Shown: positions 5,035 through 13,747 of the stretch, piece by piece | Layout: each line of letters opens with the position of its first letter | Position numbering within the stretch: the stretch's first letter is position 1 | Source of the DNA: a virus | Length of the DNA stretch: 26,960 nucleotides | Virus record (IMG/VR): IMGVR_UViG_3300027870_000316 | Coordinates: 1 to 26,960 of that record | Strand: one strand, 5' to 3' | The notes under the pieces: generated by a model | Seen by the model: the letters and a program-made list of their open reading frames with translations, nothing else | Database searches by the model: none | What the model was told of the DNA's origin: nothing | Translations under genes and position numbers: made by a program

Positions 5035-7355
5035 GCCAAATCCTCCTCGCGGTAGACCCATACGGCGGGGTTTTCGACAGGCAGGACGGCACCCGTCTGA
5101 GGGCACTTGTAGTGGCTCGGCAGGACCGCGAGGCGCTCCGGGACCAGTTCACCGGTCGCTTCATCGACCCGGTCCTCACCGGTGCCCAGCTCCATTCCCT
5201 CGACACAGAGGTAGCCATACTTGCTGCGCTCGGCGGCAAGCCCGATCTCGGTCGCCGTGGTGCCGCGCACGAACTTCACGTAGCCCTTGGTGGTGAGCAC
5301 GCCGAGACGGTCGCGGATCACCGTCTGGCCGCCGAGCCCCGCCTTGTTCTCGAAGGCCTCGGCGAAGCTGGTCATGGTGTAGACCTTGCCCGCCAGGGCC
5401 TCGTCATAGATGAGACCGAGGATCACCTCGTTCTTGCGCATGCGCTCGGCATCATGCCGGGCACCCGTCTCCTTGCGCACCAGTCGCTCGTTCAGCGGAT
5501 TGAGCTCGACCCAGCGGCCGTTCTCCTTGTCGATGAGCTTGGTGGGCAGCGCCGGGCCGTGGCGGAGTTCGATCTCCAGCCGGCGGTGGGTGCTGTCCTC
5601 TTCCGGACGGTGCATCAGGAGGCCCGACGTGTAGAAGCCACGCAGCGCACTGGCGCCGGACAGCGCCTGGAACGGATCCTCGAGGACGGCCTTGCGGTTC
5701 ATCTTCCTGGTGTGGTGGGCAAGAATGACGCCACAGTCGGGTGCCACGGCCTCGCGCAGGCGTTCCACCCGCTCGGTCAGGAAGCACATCATGGCGGCGT
5801 TGTCGTTCTCGCCGCCGCCGTCCTCGCCGCCATCGAACAGATTACGGATGGGGTCGAGACAGATGATGTCGGGCGGGGCGTCGGGGAAACGGGCGCGCAC
5901 GGCCTCCACGGCCAACGCGAGGCCCTTGTCATCGAGGATTATGCGGAGCTTCGGCGTAGCGAACAGGTTGTCACGCGCGCCCGCAATTACCGCCTTGTCC
6001 AGCCTGATCTGCTGCATGCGCTCGCGGAGATAGTGGTACTGGATCTCCGCCTGCAGATAGAAGATGCGCAGCGCCTGCGGCGGCGTGAAGTCGAGAAACG
6101 GGACGCCAGCGGCCATGTGGGCCAACAGGCTGATCAGGAAGTCGCTCTTGCCCACCTTGGGCGCACCGCCGAGGACCAGTAGCCCGCCCGGCGTCAGGAC
6201 GCGCGGCGCGATGATGTCCGGCGGCATGGGCGAGCGATCATCGAGAAGCTGGCCGAAGGAGAACACCGGCAACGGCTGAACCTCAGCCTGAGGTTCAGCT
6301 TCGTTGCGCAGCAAGGCCGGACCATTCTTCCTCACATGCAGGGCCCACAGCCGGTCGGATTCCTGCGCCAGGCGCTCCTGTGACCAGGCGGGCCGCAACA
6401 TGGCGGCGTTGTACTGGCACATGGCCTCCCAGCCCTCGTCGGGGCTCATGCGGCCCTCGTGCACCTGACGCACGAAGTGGCCGATGGCGGCGCTGGCGCC
6501 CTCGAAGCGCGTCCATGCGTCAGTGCCGCCCTCGTGCACCGGGGTCGTGAGGATGGCGTCGATCGTCGGCCTGGCAGGCCCTTCCGCCGGGGGTTCGGCG
6601 CCCACGCCCGGGATGGGCGGCATGGCGGCAACACGCTCGGCAAACTCGGCCAGGTCGACTTCCACACCATTGTGCTCGCGGATCTGCACAAGTCGCTGGA
6701 ACCCACCCTTGTGATAGACGGAACCGGCAACGCGGATCGGCTGGTGGGCAGAGCGGAAGTGGGTGTCGCCGCCGACCTTCATGGCGATGTCGCCACGCAG
6801 CCGGCAGAGGGTATTGAGATCGATGCCCGCGGCGGCCTCGGTCAGCTTCCACCAGACATGTAGCTTCACGGCGCCCTCAGGGGTACGACCGCCGCTCTCT
6901 ACGATGAGCGTGGGCGTGCCCAGATAGCGAACCAGGTGCGCCAGCTTGGCCAGGATGTCGCCAGCGTCCAGATCGACCACGACGGCCTGCATCTGCACGA
7001 CTTCATGGGCGCGCGCCTGTCCCTGCGCCGCCACCGTGCCGGGGATGACATAGAGCGCGGCACCCTCGCGCCACGCCCAGGTAGCGAAGGTCTTCAGCTT
7101 GTCGAGGGCTGAGGCATCGGCGTCGATCCAGATGTTGTTGGGCTTGCCGTCCCTACCCTGCCCCTTGTCCACGAAGCCGCGGACGGGGATCAGGCCCTCG
7201 CAGTAGCCAAACACGACATCGAGAAAGACGCCAAGCTGCTCGGCATCCGGCTCGACACCGAACGGATCTACCTGCAGCGGAGCGTCGTTGAAGTCGCGCC
7301 ACGGGTTGAAGTGGATCACTTCGCCGGTCGGCTTGTCATCACTATCGTCTGTCAT
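5031..7355 (-). CDS. Primase-helicase (RepB-like primase domain fused to RepA-like RecA-fold ATPase)
   Basis: 774 residues from the ATG at 7355, which overlaps the stop of the nuclease gene (ATGA); the open frame continues upstream but only as an out-of-frame shadow of that gene. The N-terminal half resembles the archaeo-eukaryotic-type primase of RepB/phage proteins: VVVDLD at 125-130 supplies the metal-binding acidic pair, followed by IVESGG and the HVWWK strand at 166-170. The C-terminal half is a RepA/AAA_25 hexameric helicase type: Walker A GGAPKVGKS at 396-404, Walker B DIICLDP at 496-502 and the HHTRK sensor at 547-551. It would prime and unwind DNA at the element's own origin. The repeat cluster immediately after its stop is the likely site of action. 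The order of domains is clear; biochemical roles are inferred from the families. Confidence 0.9.
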   Translation of the reverse strand: MTDDSDDKPTGEVIHFNPWRDFNDAPLQVDPFGVEPDAEQLGVFLDVVFGYCEGLIPVRGFVDKGQGRDGKPNNIWIDADASALDKLKTFATWAWREGAALYVIPGTVAAQGQARAHEVVQMQAVVVDLDAGDILAKLAHLVRYLGTPTLIVESGGRTPEGAVKLHVWWKLTEAAAGIDLNTLCRLRGDIAMKVGGDTHFRSAHQPIRVAGSVYHKGGFQRLVQIREHNGVEVDLAEFAERVAAMPPIPGVGAEPPAEGPARPTIDAILTTPVHEGGTDAWTRFEGASAAIGHFVRQVHEGRMSPDEGWEAMCQYNAAMLRPAWSQERLAQESDRLWALHVRKNGPALLRNEAEPQAEVQPLPVFSFGQLLDDRSPMPPDIIAPRVLTPGGLLVLGGAPKVGKSDFLISLLAHMAAGVPFLDFTPPQALRIFYLQAEIQYHYLRERMQQIRLDKAVIAGARDNLFATPKLRIILDDKGLALAVEAVRARFPDAPPDIICLDPIRNLFDGGEDGGGENDNAAMMCFLTERVERLREAVAPDCGVILAHHTRKMNRKAVLEDPFQALSGASALRGFYTSGLLMHRPEEDSTHRRLEIELRHGPALPTKLIDKENGRWVELNPLNERLVRKETGARHDAERMRKNEVILGLIYDEALAGKVYTMTSFAEAFENKAGLGGQTVIRDRLGVLTTKGYVKFVRGTTATEIGLAAERSKYGYLCVEGMELGTGEDRVDEATGELVPERLAVLPSHYKCPQTGAVLPVENPAVWVYREEDLA

Positions 7356-8122
7356 TGTGCCAGGCTCCAGCAACGTTCGGCCCACCCGCACATGCGGCAC
7401 TCGAAGTGGTCGCGGTCGCGGGCCAGCCGCGGCAACAGTTCGCCAGCGTCCGTAGCGCGGAGGATGCGGACGGCCCGGTCGCTCATGCGCTGGGCCAGCT
7501 CGGCGTTGAACGGCACCAGCTCGTGATATAGTTCTGCAGTATCCTTGTTGATGGCCGTAAACAGCGCCGGGTTCGATGCCAACCCCGGCACGGCGGCATC
7601 CATGTAGGCCTGGTAGAGCGCGATCTGCGCGGCGTAGATCGGCTTGGCCACGGCGACACCGCTCTTCACTGTCTCGCGCCAGTTCTTCGCGTTCATGGTC
7701 TTGCATTCCCACAAGGCAGGAACGCCCAGCTTCAGTGCCCCCGGCGCGGCAGCGACGATACCGTCAACATGGCCGCGGATGCGGCCGCCCGCCACGGAGA
7801 AGCCGAACTGCTGGCCGTCGGGATCATTTCCCTTGCGGGTGTAGAGATCGATGCCGGCAGCACGGAGCCAGCGAATCGCAAGGTCCTCGAGCGCATGGCC
7901 GATGGCGAAGATGCGCAGCGTGCGACCGGGAAAGTCGGCGCCTTCATCCTTCGATGCACCGGCAAACTCGAACTGAAGGGCGCGCTCGCAAGCATGGCCG
8001 ACACGGGATCCCCCAAGGTACTCGCGGCGCGGCCGGCTGGCGTTCTCATCGACCAGTGCCGCATCGAGGATGCTGTTCAACACCTCGGCGAAGTTCGGAC
8101 GGTGATTGAAGTCCAAAGTCAA
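7352..8122 (-). CDS. Cas4-like Fe-S PD-(D/E)XK exonuclease
   Basis: 256 residues from a TTG at 8122. The TTG overlaps the upstream stop as TTGA and has GGAGG seven bases before it; no ATG is usable before residue 143. Nuclease motifs are GHALE at 75-79, GHVDG with Asp120, WECK with Glu139 and Lys141, and the YAAQIALYQ helix at 163-171. Cys45 together with Cys242, Cys245 and Cys251 (C-x2-C-x5-C) reproduces the four-cysteine iron-sulfur arrangement of Cas4 and AddB-type nucleases. There is no cas gene nearby, so it belongs to phage recombination, where it would resect DNA ends for the Sak4-like ATPase and the candidate ssDNA-binding protein encoded upstream. Fold call is strong; the Fe-S cluster is inferred from cysteine spacing. 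Confidence 0.9.
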   Translation of the reverse strand: MTLDFNHRPNFAEVLNSILDAALVDENASRPRREYLGGSRVGHACERALQFEFAGASKDEGADFPGRTLRIFAIGHALEDLAIRWLRAAGIDLYTRKGNDPDGQQFGFSVAGGRIRGHVDGIVAAAPGALKLGVPALWECKTMNAKNWRETVKSGVAVAKPIYAAQIALYQAYMDAAVPGLASNPALFTAINKDTAELYHELVPFNAELAQRMSDRAVRILRATDAGELLPRLARDRDHFECRMCGWAERCWSLAQ

Positions 8123-8535
8123 AACGGCACCTCCGGGGAATTGTCGTTGCTCTTGGCGATGTCGCGTATCGCCTCCTGGAAGCCGCCGACGGCGACTTCG
8201 ATGATCGTGAACACCTGCTGCTCCGAAAGACTGTCGAGCCGGACGTGCCAACCGATTTCTTCCATCGTCTCGGCCACGACTTTCATGGCCTTGCGGATGG
8301 CGGCCTTCTCCTCCTCGGTAAGGTCAACCATGGCGGATGACCTCCGCACCCGCTGCCAGAAGAAGGTCTGGCAGGTAGTGGAGCAGAACCACACAGAGGG
8401 TCGCGGCCTGCTCACCCGTTGCGGTTCCTGCCAGCCGAAGCCATGCGCCGGACCCCGGCACACGGCACAGAGCACGAAGCGGGGCTGCCAGCGGACGAAG
8501 CGCTCGCGTGCGGTGATTTGAACTGGGGCTGCCAT
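8119..8535 (-). CDS. DUF6511 zinc-binding phage protein
   Basis: 138 residues. The N-terminal half has a C-x2-C pair (LCAVCRGPAHGFGW) followed by a second C-x3-C pair (FCSTTC), a small treble-clef-like zinc site typical of DUF6511. The C-terminal half is a helical acidic segment (EEEKAAIRKAMKVVAETMEEIG, shortened here) ending in EVPF. Members sit in phage early operons next to nuclease and helicase genes; no activity is known. It starts 3 nt after the helicase stop and overlaps the nuclease start as TTGA, so it is translated as part of the same chain. Confidence 0.82.
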   Translation of the reverse strand: MAAPVQITARERFVRWQPRFVLCAVCRGPAHGFGWQEPQRVSRPRPSVWFCSTTCQTFFWQRVRRSSAMVDLTEEEKAAIRKAMKVVAETMEEIGWHVRLDSLSEQQVFTIIEVAVGGFQEAIRDIAKSNDNSPEVPF

Positions 8536-8538
8536 GCA

Positions 8539-10221
8539 TCACGCCGCCTCCGCGAGGCCGGAGCCCTTCGCTTCGGCGATGCGGGCGCGAATGGCGGGGA
8601 GATTGAACTTCAGGCTCAGCATGGCCGAGGCCTGGTAGCGGGTGAGGCTGAAGTCCATCCTGCAGGCGGGAGGCAGGAAGGCGAACTGCCTCTCCGTAGC
8701 CGGCTGGCGCAGCCACGCCTTGGTCTTGTGCGCCGACTCGTCCGTCTCGTTGTTGTTGAGCCAGTCATCGGCGGCAGCAAGGCAGACAAGATTCTCGCCC
8801 ACGCCCAGCAGGGCCGCGGGGCGGCCCTTGGCACCCCCCACTGCGTAGAAGCGCCCGTCCTCGTTGAAGACGCCCGCCCACGCCGTGAACCCGGCGGCCA
8901 TCATGGCCGCGCCGTTGCCGTGAACGTCGACCCACTGGAAGCTGGATCGCGCCAGAAGGTCGATCTCGGTCATGACGAAGTTGCCGAGCGCGTCGGGCCC
9001 GCCCGCTGCGCGCTCGCTCTCCCAGACATGACCGCACAACGGGCATTCCATGACAGCGGCCGGGACTTCCGCTTCACAAGACGGGCAGCACTTGGTGGGT
9101 GCCTCTCCCGTCGCCTGATGACCGTCGAGGTTGACGTCCTGTTCGAGCGAACCGTGGATCAGGCTTGAGGTACCGAAGTCGAGAATGACGCAGTCAGTCT
9201 TAATGACGCCGGGGTATTCCTCGGGATTCACGGTGCGCAGGCCCCTACCCACCATCTGGATCATGGTCGACTTGTAGGAAGAGGGACGGAGCAGCACGAC
9301 GCAGGAGGTGGGCGGGTGGTCCCAGCCTTCCGTCAGCACCGCCACATTGGCGATGACCTGGATCTCGCCCTTGTCATAGGCAGTGATCGTCGCCTTGCGC
9401 TCGGTGTCCCCCATGTCGCCGTGAACCAGCGCCGCCGGAACGCCAGCAACCCTGAAGGCGTCCGCCACATTGCGGGCGTGGTCGACGGTCGAACAGAAGA
9501 CCACCGTCTGGCGGTCGCCCGCTTTCTCCTTCCAGTTCTGGATCACCGCATCCGTCACCGGCGACTTGTTCATGATGGCATCGACCTCGCCCATGTCGAA
9601 GTCGGCGGCGACCCTGCGCACCTTGCGGAGGGCATCCTGCACCCCGACATCGATCACGAAGGTACGGGGCTTCACCAGATGACCCGAGGCGATCAGCTCG
9701 GCGATGCGAATCTGGTCGGCGACATTGTCGAAGACGTCCCGGAGGCCCCGCTTGTCGCCGCGGCTCGGCGTGGCCGTGACGCCGAAGATCCTGGCCGACG
9801 GGTTGAGCTGCAGCGTGCGGGCGATGATCCGGCGGTAGCTGTCGGCGACAGCATGGTGTGCCTCATCGATCACGAGCAAATCGAGAGCCGGCATGGCATC
9901 AAGATTGGCGGGACGCGACAAGGTGGGGACCATGGCGAAGGTCGCCTGCCCGTCCCAGGACTTTTCATTGGCATCCACCACGGAGGTGGTGACGCCGGGA
10001 TTGACGCGGGCGAACTTCGTCCGATTCTGATCGGTTAACTCATCACGGTGCGCAATCACGCAGGCCCTGGCGTCCGGATCCTTGAGGAGTTCACCGGCCA
10101 CGGCCGACAGCATGACAGTCTTTCCGGCTGCCGTCGGCGCGATACCGAGCGTGTTGTTGCGGGTGCCGAGCGCAGACAGGCTGCGCTCGACGAAGAGTTT
10201 CTGGCGGGGGCGGAGGATCAT
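8539..10221 (-). CDS. DEAD/DEAH-box superfamily 2 helicase with C-terminal zinc ribbon
   Basis: 560 residues from the ATG at 10221, supported by GTGAGG eight bases upstream. Helicase motifs in order: Walker A APTAAGKT at 28-35, DEAH at 119-122, TAT of motif III near 155, and the second RecA lobe ending with QMVGRGLR. A zinc ribbon (CCPSC then CPLC) follows the helicase core. The last 150 residues have no recognised domain and include a WLRQPATERQ segment. Superfamily 2 proteins of this kind in phages unwind forks or remodel recombination intermediates. The gene lies between the candidate ssDNA-binding gene and DUF6511 in the same operon. Confidence 0.92.
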   Translation of the reverse strand: MILRPRQKLFVERSLSALGTRNNTLGIAPTAAGKTVMLSAVAGELLKDPDARACVIAHRDELTDQNRTKFARVNPGVTTSVVDANEKSWDGQATFAMVPTLSRPANLDAMPALDLLVIDEAHHAVADSYRRIIARTLQLNPSARIFGVTATPSRGDKRGLRDVFDNVADQIRIAELIASGHLVKPRTFVIDVGVQDALRKVRRVAADFDMGEVDAIMNKSPVTDAVIQNWKEKAGDRQTVVFCSTVDHARNVADAFRVAGVPAALVHGDMGDTERKATITAYDKGEIQVIANVAVLTEGWDHPPTSCVVLLRPSSYKSTMIQMVGRGLRTVNPEEYPGVIKTDCVILDFGTSSLIHGSLEQDVNLDGHQATGEAPTKCCPSCEAEVPAAVMECPLCGHVWESERAAGGPDALGNFVMTEIDLLARSSFQWVDVHGNGAAMMAAGFTAWAGVFNEDGRFYAVGGAKGRPAALLGVGENLVCLAAADDWLNNNETDESAHKTKAWLRQPATERQFAFLPPACRMDFSLTRYQASAMLSLKFNLPAIRARIAEAKGSGLAEAA

Positions 10222-10231
10222 GGGTGTTACC

Positions 10232-10882
10232 TCACTTCGCCCAGGTGGGGCGCACGCCGGGGGACGGCGCGGCTGCGGCCGGCTGGGGTGCGTAAGACGG
10301 CGCTGCGGGCTGGGGTGCGGCATAGGCAGGTGCCGGGGCATAGCCTGCCGCCGGAGCCGCCCCGTAGGGCATGGGCATTGCCACACCACCCATCGCAGCT
10401 GCGTAGTCCCTGTGGTCGCGGGTCACCGGCTGGCGGATGTCGTTCCTGTCCTCGCCGTTGCTGTCCTTGCCGACATCGATGCGGGCCACGAACTCAAGGC
10501 CGTCGAGGTCTCCCAACCCCGAGATGCGGCGGGCATTCTGGGCGTCCGGCGTATTGTCCTTGTCGGAGAGCCCGCGGGCGGAGTTCAGCACGCCACGCAC
10601 AAAGCCGCGGCCCATGTTGCCCCAGTCCGGGCCTTTGGGGCTGTAGAGCCCGATCCTCGACCAGACCTTGCGCCGGGCGAAGGGGCCCTCGAGCACCGTG
10701 TACTCGACATCGAGGTAGACGGCACCCGTCGAGCCACGCTTGGCATAGCCGCCCGTCCAGCCCTGGGTCGGGTCATCGAAGCCGCCGGGGCGGATCGTCA
10801 GCCGCACCTTGGCGATGGTACCTTTCGGGATGAGGTTGGTGTTCTGCTTCGCGTCGTTGAAATCGTTCCATGCACCGGTCAT
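10232..10882 (-). CDS. Candidate phage ssDNA-binding protein
   Basis: 216 residues. The first 150 are rich in strands (KGTIAKVRLTIRPGG, AVYLDVEYTVLEG, FVARIDVGKD) in a pattern compatible with an OB-like fold. The last 60 are a low-complexity Pro/Ala/Tyr tail (repeats of AAPQPAAPSYAP type), as seen in the disordered tails of single-stranded DNA-binding proteins, although the usual acidic tip is missing: the protein ends RPTWAK. Position between a RecA-fold recombinase gene and a helicase gene supports a role in ssDNA handling. I do not recognise a named family, so the function is inferred from context and architecture. Confidence 0.78.
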   Translation of the reverse strand: MTGAWNDFNDAKQNTNLIPKGTIAKVRLTIRPGGFDDPTQGWTGGYAKRGSTGAVYLDVEYTVLEGPFARRKVWSRIGLYSPKGPDWGNMGRGFVRGVLNSARGLSDKDNTPDAQNARRISGLGDLDGLEFVARIDVGKDSNGEDRNDIRQPVTRDHRDYAAAMGGVAMPMPYGAAPAAGYAPAPAYAAPQPAAPSYAPQPAAAAPSPGVRPTWAK

Positions 10883-10897
10883 GGGTGTTCTCCTGGA

Positions 10898-11794
10898 TCA
10901 GTTGTTGGACTTGGGGTTGGAGGCGGCAGCGGCGGGAGCGACGGGCCCCGGACGGCTGAAGACGAGGCGTTCAAGGGGCGAGCGGCCGGGCTCGCCGATC
11001 CTGGCGATGAGCCGGCCGAGGTGGGCCTCCTCGATCACGTCGAGACGGCCCGAGCGGTCCTTGGCGGGAAGGTTCAGAGGGTTCAGAGTCTGGCAGACGA
11101 AGACGCGATGGAGGACCGTCTGGTCGCCCTTCGTCTCGGCGACCTCCGTCATCGTCAGCACCTCATCGACGATGCCGGGGAGTTCGAGGCCGGTCTTCGC
11201 GCCGTCGATCTGCGGCACATAGATCTTGCGATTGAAGTCATCGAGTTTCTCGTCGAGGATGCCGACGAAGAACACATTCTTCAGGCGCGTGTGCTGGATG
11301 TGAGTGATCCAGCCCAGCATCTCGCGGCCATGGAGGCCGTAGGCACCGCGAACATCCTGCTTTCCCGTCTTCTCCGAGAAGGCTTCCGGCTGCTCCTTCG
11401 CCCACTGGAAACAGAGGCGGCCGGCGACCGTGATCGAGTCGATGAACACCGTGTCGTAGCGGTCGAGCGCCCGGGGGTCGCCGAACTTCGCGCACGCCTC
11501 ATTGAAGTGGCGCTGGCTGTAGGGGCGGCCATCCGGAATGGCGGGGTTGGGCCCGCCTATGAACACCGCGAAGTCGCGGCATTCCTCCCAGGTGCGCGGG
11601 CGGATCGTGTCGCCGCTCCAGCCCTCGATGGCGAGGTCGCCCGCCTCGAGGTCGAAGAACAGCGTCGTGTCCGGCGGAAGCGTCCACAGCAGACTGGTCT
11701 TGCCGATGCCGCTTTTGCCGAAGATCACGGCCTTGATGCCACGGCGTTCGGACAGGCGCTGGTCGGCGAGGATGATGGGGAGCGCGCCGGTCAT
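10898..11794 (-). CDS. Sak4-like RecA-fold ATPase (phage recombinase)
   Basis: 298 residues from the ATG at 11794, which overlaps the preceding stop as ATGA. Walker A is GKSGIGKT at 26-33; a strand with acidic residues (LFFDLEAGD) follows; Walker B is TVFIDSIT at about 114-121; and the FVGILDEK strand fits sensor 1. The arrangement is that of AAA_24/Sak4-type single-strand annealing recombinases that phages encode with an SSB and an exonuclease, all of which are adjacent here. The C-terminal 30 residues are Pro/Ala-rich. It probably loads on resected DNA to promote annealing or strand exchange. The ATPase fold is certain and the Sak4 subclass is likely. Confidence 0.85.
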   Translation of the reverse strand: MTGALPIILADQRLSERRGIKAVIFGKSGIGKTSLLWTLPPDTTLFFDLEAGDLAIEGWSGDTIRPRTWEECRDFAVFIGGPNPAIPDGRPYSQRHFNEACAKFGDPRALDRYDTVFIDSITVAGRLCFQWAKEQPEAFSEKTGKQDVRGAYGLHGREMLGWITHIQHTRLKNVFFVGILDEKLDDFNRKIYVPQIDGAKTGLELPGIVDEVLTMTEVAETKGDQTVLHRVFVCQTLNPLNLPAKDRSGRLDVIEEAHLGRLIARIGEPGRSPLERLVFSRPGPVAPAAAASNPKSNN

Positions 11795-12270
11795 GCCAGC
11801 ACCTCGCCGGTCGGTCCGGCATCGGCCCCATTGCCGGTCACTGCCATATAAAGTGCATCGAGGCGATTGGCCTCGGCCAGGCATTCCAGTCCCTTGCGCC
11901 GCATGAAGCGGCGGGCGTCGTCGAGCAAATCGGGTTCCGCAATGAGATCAGGGACCGCGACGTATTCTTCAGCGCTTTCGACGAAGTAGGACTTCGAGCG
12001 CAGATCGCTGACGAGGGGCGCAAAGGCGTCGCAGCGGTCGGCAAAATCCGTCTGGCGCTCCAGGTCCCGGCGGTTGCGCAGGATCCGCTTCACCTCGGAA
12101 ATGATCCCGGTGCGCAGCATCCGCATTGCCCCTTCCGCGCGGGCCTGTGAACAGGTCAACGGGAAGGCGGCCTCCATGATGTCATCGGCGATCTTGGGGG
12201 CGTTGTTGCCAAGCTGGGACGCGACGTCCCAGACGCGCTCGGCAAATGCCGCTGACTGACTATCAAGCAT
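11791..12270 (-). CDS. Hypothetical helical phage protein
   Basis: 159 residues starting at the ATG at 12270, eight bases inside the end of the upstream gene; the longer open frame is a shadow of that gene and is rejected. The sequence is almost entirely helical, with several charged segments (SEVKRILRNRRDLERQTDFA) and many alternating acidic and basic residues. Two cysteines are present but no metal site is evident. It is translated just before the Sak4-like gene, with which it overlaps by 4 nt, so a role in recombination is possible. I recognise no domain. Confidence 0.8.
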   Translation of the reverse strand: MLDSQSAAFAERVWDVASQLGNNAPKIADDIMEAAFPLTCSQARAEGAMRMLRTGIISEVKRILRNRRDLERQTDFADRCDAFAPLVSDLRSKSYFVESAEEYVAVPDLIAEPDLLDDARRFMRRKGLECLAEANRLDALYMAVTGNGADAGPTGEVLA

Positions 12271-13036
12271 CGAACCACTCCTTGATTTTGGTGAAACATT
12301 CCGCCCCCTGGGCGATGGCCTTGACGTCGAGGCGGTGAAACGGGCCCGCCCTGGCCTCGCGCATGCCTTCGCGAGCGAGGGCAAGGTTGTCGTCCGTGGC
12401 CCATTCGGCGAAGGCGCGGAACGTGCCGGTGACATGCTGCCAGGCTGCCTGTTCCGGCGTTGGCGGGACGTAGAGCGGGTTCCGGCGGCTGGGCTTGCGC
12501 TGGGGACGCAGTCCCCGCATGGCCGCGTCGACGACCATCTTGCGCAGCGCCGCCCGCGTCGGCTCCTCGCCACGGGCCAGCTTCTCATCGAGCGTGCGCC
12601 GCACGATGCCCGGTTCCACTTTCTCGGCATCGCGAATTAGGCGCGCGTCGTGGATCTCCTTGTGTGTGAGACCCAGTTCGGCAGCTGTCGCAACCTTCTT
12701 CTCGTCGGGAAGAAGGTCAGTGCGCTGCCCCTGGGCCGAAGCAGTCCCGTCGATACGGGCCTGGTCATATTCATCGGCCAGACGCCGCTTCGCCTGTGAT
12801 TCAATTGCAAGGGAATCCGCCTGGGCCCGGTGCGCGGCGGCGATCAGCTCGTCATGGGCGTGCTTGGCATTGGCAAGGCGGGCTGCGCGCTTTGCTGCGT
12901 CATACGCGAACGATGCAACCTCCTTGGCTTCTAGCACCTCGGCGGCGGTGCGTGCATTTGCGAGCGCCGCGGCAGCATGGTCGACGAGCTGCGGAAGGCT
13001 GGACGCGCTCTGTTCGAGGGTGGCGGGGAAGCTCAT
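12263..13036 (-). CDS. Hypothetical coiled-coil phage protein
   Basis: 257 residues, start overlapping the previous stop as ATGA with AGGTG upstream. The first 110 residues are a long alanine-rich helix or coiled coil (repeated AKxAAxxA patterns). Next comes TAAELGLTHKEIHDARLIRDAE at about 117-138, which looks like a helix-turn-helix, then a basic RPQRKPSRRNPL linker, and a tail with WQHVTGTFRAFAEWA. Similar proteins occur in the early operons of rhizobial prophages without a known role. The HTH-like part and coiled coil suggest a DNA-binding dimer, possibly ParB/KorB-like in logic; this is inference. Confidence 0.83.
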   Translation of the reverse strand: MSFPATLEQSASSLPQLVDHAAAALANARTAAEVLEAKEVASFAYDAAKRAARLANAKHAHDELIAAAHRAQADSLAIESQAKRRLADEYDQARIDGTASAQGQRTDLLPDEKKVATAAELGLTHKEIHDARLIRDAEKVEPGIVRRTLDEKLARGEEPTRAALRKMVVDAAMRGLRPQRKPSRRNPLYVPPTPEQAAWQHVTGTFRAFAEWATDDNLALAREGMREARAGPFHRLDVKAIAQGAECFTKIKEWFDA

Positions 13037-13512
13037 GCGTCACCTGCGATGAGCTTGAACAACTCCTTGCCGGTGCGAACGGTGCGGGCCGGCTCGAACA
13101 CCTTCCGGATGTGCGGCGGCCAAGCCGCGTACTTGCGTTCGGAAACCTTAAGGCTAACCTCCACGTAATCGCGGGGATCCTCGCCTTCGGCCTTGATGCG
13201 CTCAACCAGCTGGCCGAGCTCGTGCTGGTCCCACTCGACCCTCTTCGGGAGTTCCGCGATGACGGCGACATCGCCGTCCCGGAAGCGGGCGACCCCGAAG
13301 TCCTTGTCGTCGTCTGCGCGCGCTGCGCGAGCGCGGTCGGCGTACTTCTTCGTCAGGGCGCCGTCGAGCCACGCTACCGTGAGCTTCGCTTTGCGCAGGC
13401 TGTCATCCGCCTCCTTCTGGAGACGGGCCAGTTCATCGGCAGGAAGGGCAGCAAGTTCGCTGGCGGGGAGACGCTGTAGCGCCTCGAGCGAGATGATGTT
13501 GGGAATGCTCAT
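13033..13512 (-). CDS. Conserved hypothetical phage protein
   Basis: 159 residues, with GAGG six bases before the ATG. The N-terminal half is helical and charged (LPADELARLQKEADDSLRKA); the C-terminal half has the sequence PKRVEWDQHELGQLVERI and then KVSERKYAAWPPHIRKVFEPAR, a pairing I associate with phage early proteins of unknown role. No enzymatic motif is visible. It starts 8 nt after the HTH gene and overlaps the coiled-coil gene by 4 nt, so it is the second gene of the replication operon. Confidence 0.85.
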   Translation of the reverse strand: MSIPNIISLEALQRLPASELAALPADELARLQKEADDSLRKAKLTVAWLDGALTKKYADRARAARADDDKDFGVARFRDGDVAVIAELPKRVEWDQHELGQLVERIKAEGEDPRDYVEVSLKVSERKYAAWPPHIRKVFEPARTVRTGKELFKLIAGDA

Positions 13513-13520
13513 CGCCGACC

Positions 13521-13730
13521 TCAGGCCGTGGCCGAGTTGCGCTGGGCGATGTCACCGCCTGCGATCTGTTCGGCCTCGTAAGCCTCGACATCCTCAAGGC
13601 GGTAGACGACGCGCCCGATGAGCCGGATGAACCGCGGGCCTTCGCCCGTGGTGCGCCAGCGCTCGAGCGTGCGGTGCGAGATATTCCAGCGAGCGGCGAG
13701 CTCAATCTGGGAAAGGTGTCTGGTTGCCAT
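13521..13730 (-). CDS. AlpA/excisionase-like helix-turn-helix protein
   Basis: 69 residues with AGGAGA six bases upstream of the ATG. The whole protein is a winged-helix/MerR-like HTH: LSQIELAARWNISHRTLERWR forms helices 1-3, and GPRFIRLIGRVVYRLEDVEAYE is the wing and last helix. This is the HTH_17 type found in AlpA regulators and excisionases. As the first gene of the replication operon it may control the operon or assist excision by the serine recombinase. A palindrome GTTCGCGAAC lies 18 bases upstream of the start and could be its site or that of the XRE repressor. Confidence 0.88.
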   Translation of the reverse strand: MATRHLSQIELAARWNISHRTLERWRTTGEGPRFIRLIGRVVYRLEDVEAYEAEQIAGGDIAQRNSATA

Positions 13731-13747
13731 CTGATTCTCCTGCGGGG

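Noticed and set aside
4977-6182. 401-residue plus-strand open frame
   Set aside because: Antisense to the ATPase part of the primase-helicase, which has clear Walker motifs; no recognisable features of its own.
7352-8122. Cas4 as evidence for a CRISPR-Cas locus
   Set aside because: No other cas gene and no array of repeats was seen. The gene is part of a phage recombination operon.
10082-11851. Long 589-residue plus-strand open frame
   Set aside because: It is the antisense shadow of the candidate ssDNA-binding and Sak4-like genes. It lacks any domain, has a His/Glu/Val-rich composition typical of shadows in GC-rich DNA, and has no ribosome site.
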